From: Nitrospira sp.
GTDB taxonomy: Bacteria > Nitrospirota > Nitrospiria > Nitrospirales > Nitrospiraceae
DNA length: 64,000 nt
Direction: 5' to 3'
Assembly: GCA_036984305.1 (NCBI GenBank)
Contig: BQWY01000001.1
Location: 1,695,501-1,759,500, forward strand
The notes under the pieces were generated by a model that searched no databases, had not been told where the DNA came from, and saw nothing but the letters and a program-made list of their open reading frames with translations. Position numbers and translations under genes: made by a program. Shown here one piece after another: positions 60,032 through 64,000 of this stretch; position 1 is the first letter of the stretch; every line of letters begins with the position of its first letter.

Positions 60032-60787
60032 TTACTTCGATTGTATCGCCGTTCCCAGTCGGCCAAGACGGCCTTGGATGATGCTGATCGCCGCCAGGGA
60101 CGCGGTTTCTGATCTCAGAATATTCTCCCCCATTCCGACCGGCACAGCCCCCTTTTTCACAAGACCGTCGATTTCCTTCTCCCTCCATCCGCCCTCCGGG
60201 CCTACCAAGAGCGTGATTGTCTGCTGTCGGGTGTCCAGTCCGACCGTCTGAAGGCTCACGGCGTGCGTGCGTTCGAGAAGGACCAGTGCGAGGCCTGGTG
60301 AATCCCACTGTATCATCCACTGCTCAAGCGACAGGGGACCGGCCACAACCGAAGGAAGCCACCGTTCTGATTGCTGCGACGCTTCGATCGAGATGCGCTG
60401 CCATCGTTCCCGCTGCGCCTCTGCTCGCTTGGGATCGGGACGGACGACGCTCTGATCGGTCACGAGCGGTTGAATGGATTCCACACCGAGTTCCGTGGCT
60501 TTTTGAATCACCCAGTCCATACGGTCGTGTTTGAGAATGGCTTGGGCGAGGACGAGTTGGGGAGATGGGGGCGTGACGGCGTCGGTCGACTCTGCGATGT
60601 GCGATGTCAAGCGTGTGCGGTCGACCGACGTCACGGTCGTGCGATAACGACGCACTCCTGGCACCGTCAAGTACAGGGTGTCGCCGGGTTGGCTCCGAAG
60701 ACTCGCCCGAAGGTGGTGCAAGAGAGCACCGGAAACAGTAATCACCTCTCCTTGCACATTGGAGGGATCGATAAAGAAGGCCGGCAT
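60032..60787 (-). CDS. rsmE: 16S rRNA (uracil1498-N3)-methyltransferase
   Basis: 251 residues; SPOUT-type methyltransferase of the RsmE family. N-terminal PUA-like domain (about 1-70), then the knot domain: LVLAQAILKHDRMDWVIQKATELGV (about 78-103), LLVGPEGGWREKEIDGL (about 194-210) and GENILRSETASLAAISIIQ (about 218-236), the conserved GPEGG and LG-x-x-ILR-x-ETA. It methylates U1498 in the decoding region of 16S rRNA. Directly follows dnaJ (47-base gap) in the same orientation. Confidence 0.94.
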   Translation of the reverse strand: MPAFFIDPSNVQGEVITVSGALLHHLRASLRSQPGDTLYLTVPGVRRYRTTVTSVDRTRLTSHIAESTDAVTPPSPQLVLAQAILKHDRMDWVIQKATELGVESIQPLVTDQSVVRPDPKRAEAQRERWQRISIEASQQSERWLPSVVAGPLSLEQWMIQWDSPGLALVLLERTHAVSLQTVGLDTRQQTITLLVGPEGGWREKEIDGLVKKGAVPVGMGENILRSETASLAAISIIQGRLGRLGTAIQSK

Positions 60788-60834
60788 GGGAGGCGAGTGA
60801 CCGCTAGGGGTCGCGGCGAACCGATGATAGGACG

Positions 60835-61956
60835 CTACTCAAAGAGGGTCTTCACCTTATCCAAGAGCCCTTCTCCATCTTGCTCCAGAGACATTCCGCT
60901 GTCCTTGGCAAACTCCTTGAGGAGATCCTTCTGGCGTTCGCTGAGCTTCGTCGGGATTTGGACCTTGACCGTGCAAATCTGATCGCCTGGATGGGCTCCC
61001 TTCAGGCTTGGAATGCCTCCGCCTTTGATTCGGACCGGACTATCGTGCTGGGTGCCGGGCGTCACCTTGATCGTCGCCGACCCTTTGAGCGTTGGAACTT
61101 CCACTTTTCCGCCCAGACTGGCCGTGATGAAGCTGATAGGCACGTCGCAGACGATATCCGTCCCGCGGCGGCTGAATACCGGATGCGGTTTGACCCTCAA
61201 TGCGACAAACAGGTCTCCCGGGGGTCCTCCATTCAGGCCGTGCTCGCCCTCGTTTGAAAGCCGGAGGCGCATGCCATCTTCGATTCCGGCCGGAATTTGG
61301 ACCGAGAGCAATCGTTCTCGATAGAGGCGTTGTCGTCCCTGGCAGGTCTTGCAGGGCTCCGTGATGACCTGGCCGTTTCCGTTGCAGTGGTGACACGTGC
61401 GGCTGATACTGAAGAAGCCCTGTTGCAGGCGTAGTTGTCCCGTACCCTTGCAACTCGGGCACACTTTCACGGAGGCTTGGGACCGGGCGCCCGTGCCCTG
61501 GCAGTCCTGGCAGGTTTCCCAACGAGGAATCTTGAGTTTGGCTTCTTTGCCGAATACGGCTTCTTCGAAGGTCAGCTCGAGGTTATATTGAAGATCGGAT
61601 CCACGCTCGCCGCGCTGTCTGGTGCCCCCACGGGCCCCACCGAAGAAATCCTCAAAAATGTCGTTGAAAATGTCACCGAAGCCGCCTTGGCCAAAATCGA
61701 ATCCTTCGAATCCGGCGCCGCCTTGGGCGCCCGCATGACCAAATGCATCGTAGCGCCGGCGCTTGTCCTGATCGCTGAGAACCTCGTACGCCTCGGCGAT
61801 TTCCTTGAATCGCTCCTCAGCCTGCTTTTTGTCCCGATCACTCTGTTGCACATCGGGATGATGCTGGCGGGCGAGCTTTCGGAAGGCCTTCTTGATGTCC
61901 TCATCGGAGGCCGTTCGTTCAAGGCCAAGCGTTTCGTAGTAGTCGCGCTTGCTCAC
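60835..61956 (-). CDS. dnaJ: Chaperone DnaJ (type I)
   Basis: 373 residues. J domain (about 1-70) with HPD in [12 protein letters not shown]; a Gly/Phe-rich linker ([19 protein letters not shown]); a zinc domain with four C-x2-C-x-G-x-G motifs ([32 protein letters not shown], about 144-210); then the beta-rich substrate-binding domain to the end. Co-chaperone that stimulates DnaK ATPase. The stop of dnaK lies 91 bases upstream with a strong hairpin between them. Confidence 0.97.
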   Translation of the reverse strand: MSKRDYYETLGLERTASDEDIKKAFRKLARQHHPDVQQSDRDKKQAEERFKEIAEAYEVLSDQDKRRRYDAFGHAGAQGGAGFEGFDFGQGGFGDIFNDIFEDFFGGARGGTRQRGERGSDLQYNLELTFEEAVFGKEAKLKIPRWETCQDCQGTGARSQASVKVCPSCKGTGQLRLQQGFFSISRTCHHCNGNGQVITEPCKTCQGRQRLYRERLLSVQIPAGIEDGMRLRLSNEGEHGLNGGPPGDLFVALRVKPHPVFSRRGTDIVCDVPISFITASLGGKVEVPTLKGSATIKVTPGTQHDSPVRIKGGGIPSLKGAHPGDQICTVKVQIPTKLSERQKDLLKEFAKDSGMSLEQDGEGLLDKVKTLFE

Positions 61957-61995
61957 GGATGAATACGCTTTCTCTCAGCGGTTGGAGGAAAGACA

Positions 61996-62029
61996 AAGAC
62001 CGAGCCTGAGGGCGTCAGGGCTCGGTCTT
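61996..62029 (-). terminator. Hairpin terminator between dnaK and dnaJ
   Basis: AAGACCGAGCC (61996-62006) pairs perfectly with GGCTCGGTCTT (62019-62029), 12-base loop. On the minus strand it is followed by TGTCTTTCC. It lies just after the dnaK stop and may reduce dnaJ expression relative to dnaK. Confidence 0.7.
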
Positions 62030-62047
62030 CGACAGGCTCATTATAGG

Positions 62048-63964
62048 CTACTTCTTGTCCTTGTCCACTTCTTCGAATTCTGCGTCCACAACCTTTTCGT
62101 CCGTCTTCTGGGCACCGTCCCCACCTTGAGGTGACTCGCCGCCCGGGGTCGCCGCGGCGGAGGCTTTCTTGTACATCTCCTCGGCCAGTTTGTGCGAGGC
62201 CGTGGTCAAGGCCTGGGTCGCGGACTGAATGGCGGCAGCGTCCGTGCCCTCCATGGCTTTTTTGAGCGATGCGAGCGCTTCTGTGATTTGGTTCTTGTCG
62301 GACTCGGCGATCTTGTCGCCGTGTTCGGCCAGATTTTTCTCGGTGCCGTAGATCAGGCTGTCCGCCTGGTTCTTTGCTTCTGCCAACTGGCGGCGCTTTT
62401 TATCCTCGTCGGAGTGGCTTTGTGCGTCGCGCACCAGGTTTTCGATCTCTTCCTTGCTGAGACCGCTGGACGCCGTAATCTTGATGGATTGTTCTTTGCC
62501 CGTGCCGAGATCCTTCGCGGACACGTGGACGATACCGTTGGCATCGATGTCGAACGTCACCTCGACCTGCGGCATGCCGCGCGGTGCCGGTGGAATCCCC
62601 ACGAGGTCAAATTGCCCAAGCAGCTTGTTGTCGTTGGCCATCTCACGTTCGCCCTGGAAGACGCGGATGGTGACCGCGGTTTGGTTATCCGCGGCGGTTG
62701 AGAAGACTTGACTCTTTTTCGAGGGGATCGTCGTATTGCGCTCGATCAAGTGCGTGAAAATCCCGCCAAGGGTTTCGATGCCCAAGGTGAGAGGGGTCAC
62801 GTCCAGGAGGAGCACGTCCTTGACCTCTCCCTTCAAGACGCCACCTTGTATGCCCGCTCCGATGGCCACCACTTCGTCGGGGTTGACCCCTCGATGCGGT
62901 TCCTTTCCGAAGAAGTCCTTCACCGTCTGGATGACCTTGGGCATGCGGGTCATGCCACCGACCAGCACGACTTCGTTGATGTCCCGAGCGGACACACCGG
63001 CATCGGCGAGCGCTTTTTTGCAGGGCTCAATCGTGCGCTGCACGAGGTCGTCCACCAGCTGTTCCAGCTTGGCACGAGTCAGCTTGGTCACCAGGTGTTT
63101 GGGACCGCTTGCATCCGCGGTAATGAACGGCAGGTTGATCTCGCTCTCCTGTGAGGACGACAACTCGATCTTGGCACGTTCGGCCGCTTCTTTGAGCCGC
63201 TGGAGTGCCATGCGATCCTTCCGCAGATCGATGCCTTGATCCTTCTTGAATTCATCGACCAGCCAGTCCATCACGCGCAAATCGAAGTCGTCTCCTCCCA
63301 AGTACGTGTCGCCGTTGGTCGACTTGACCTCGAAGACGCCCTCTCCGATTTCCAGGATCGAGATGTCGAACGTTCCGCCGCCCAGGTCGTACACGGCGAT
63401 GCGCTCGTCTTTTTTCTTGTCCAAGCCGTAGGCCAAGGACGCCGCGGTCGGCTCATTGATGATGCGGAGCACCGTGAGGCCCGCGACCTGTCCCGCGTCC
63501 TTGGTCGCTTGCCGCTGGCTGTCGTCGAAATAGGCCGGGACGGTAATGACCGCCTCGCTCACCTTTTCTCCGAGGTAATCTTCCGCCGTCTGTTTCATCT
63601 TTTGGAGGATCATCGCGGAGACTTCCGGCGGACTATAGCTCTTGCCGCGAATTTCGACGTGGGCGTCGCCATTGCTTGCTTCCAGGACCTTGTACGGGAG
63701 ACGCTTGATGGCGTCCTGTACTTCCTTTGAGCGGAACTTGCGTCCCATGAGCCGCTTGACGGAGTAGATGGTGTTTTCCGGATTGGTGATCGCCTGTCGT
63801 TTGGCAATCTGACCGACCAATCGTTCGCCTTTATCGGTGATCGCCACAACAGAGGGAGTAGTACGACTTCCCTCAGCATTCGCGATCACAACGGGATCCC
63901 CGCCACTCATGATGGCCACGCAGGAGTTCGTCGTGCCTAAATCGATGCCGATGACTTTTCCCAT
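62048..63964 (-). CDS. dnaK: Chaperone DnaK (Hsp70)
   Basis: 638 residues. [13 protein letters not shown] (about 4-16), [13 protein letters not shown] (about 195-207), a beta-sandwich substrate-binding domain ([10 protein letters not shown], then [20 protein letters not shown], about 450-470) and a C-terminal lid that ends in the acidic EEVDKDKK. Central ATP-dependent chaperone. The ATG at 63964 has AAGGAGCG upstream. grpE and hrcA, its usual neighbours, are not seen within the 36 bases left in the window. Confidence 0.98.
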   Translation of the reverse strand: MGKVIGIDLGTTNSCVAIMSGGDPVVIANAEGSRTTPSVVAITDKGERLVGQIAKRQAITNPENTIYSVKRLMGRKFRSKEVQDAIKRLPYKVLEASNGDAHVEIRGKSYSPPEVSAMILQKMKQTAEDYLGEKVSEAVITVPAYFDDSQRQATKDAGQVAGLTVLRIINEPTAASLAYGLDKKKDERIAVYDLGGGTFDISILEIGEGVFEVKSTNGDTYLGGDDFDLRVMDWLVDEFKKDQGIDLRKDRMALQRLKEAAERAKIELSSSQESEINLPFITADASGPKHLVTKLTRAKLEQLVDDLVQRTIEPCKKALADAGVSARDINEVVLVGGMTRMPKVIQTVKDFFGKEPHRGVNPDEVVAIGAGIQGGVLKGEVKDVLLLDVTPLTLGIETLGGIFTHLIERNTTIPSKKSQVFSTAADNQTAVTIRVFQGEREMANDNKLLGQFDLVGIPPAPRGMPQVEVTFDIDANGIVHVSAKDLGTGKEQSIKITASSGLSKEEIENLVRDAQSHSDEDKKRRQLAEAKNQADSLIYGTEKNLAEHGDKIAESDKNQITEALASLKKAMEGTDAAAIQSATQALTTASHKLAEEMYKKASAAATPGGESPQGGDGAQKTDEKVVDAEFEEVDKDKK

Positions 63965-64000
63965 GGATACGCTCCTTCCGTAAAACTCATCTAAACCGTG

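Noticed and set aside
1-64000. CRISPR arrays, tRNA or rRNA genes, insertion sequences, prophage
   Set aside because: No regularly spaced repeats, tRNA cloverleaf candidates, transposase or phage genes were recognised.

Overview
The window looks like chromosome of a Nitrospira-type bacterium (Nitrospirota). This is inference from gene content: high-GC DNA, a chlorite dismutase-family heme protein, a cyanide-insensitive-type cytochrome bd, Pseudomonas-type LigD with Ku, and many small stress-type proteins (DUF2934, DUF6335, PRC-barrel, BON, CBS, hemerythrin, Csp-like). No nitrite oxidoreductase, rRNA or tRNA was seen, so the assignment is not proven.

Layout. 1-10.6 kb: end of an outer-membrane porin, then a stress and DNA-repair block with ligD and ku at its two ends and DksA-like, hemerythrin, SDR, glycine-rich and SRPBCC genes between them. 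10.6-15 kb: an enolase-superfamily dehydratase and a giant FAD/Fe-S oxidoreductase, probably one organic-acid pathway. 15-19.6 kb: membrane and DUF6335 proteins and a translationally coupled SDR-cydA-cydB operon. 19.7-31.6 kb: small stress proteins, a methyltransferase, two tandem Crp/Fnr regulators with a receiver protein, a Cys-rich four-helix protein and superoxide dismutase. 31.7-38 kb: GH15 glycosidase, DoxX, transaldolase-like protein, cupin, Spy/CpxP-like protein and a Ca2+/cation antiporter. 38-43.8 kb: a CsgG-like lipoprotein, unknown conserved proteins and the chlorite dismutase-family protein. 43.9-64 kb: mostly housekeeping genes (cinA, thpR, recA-recX-alaS-ruvX-mltG-deoC, rsmE-dnaJ-dnaK), interrupted by a decayed methyltransferase, a DeoB homologue that has lost its catalytic residues, and a TIG-repeat/BNR-repeat secreted pair.

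Most notable: a 16-bp inverted repeat, C-T-R-G-G-N6-C-C-Y-A-G, recurs upstream of accessory and stress genes in the first 36 kb. Six copies match perfectly and about ten are near matches. They lie upstream of ligD, ku, the hemerythrin gene, SDR-cydAB, the Crp/Fnr regulator, the superoxide dismutase region and others. I saw no complete copy in the housekeeping half. It may define a stress regulon governed by one unidentified factor. Several genes appear decayed or frameshifted: the SDR C-terminus at 5.85 kb, the DUF2231 remnant at 4.4 kb and the methyltransferase at 54.5-55.2 kb. Sequencing or assembly error cannot be excluded for the single-base shifts.
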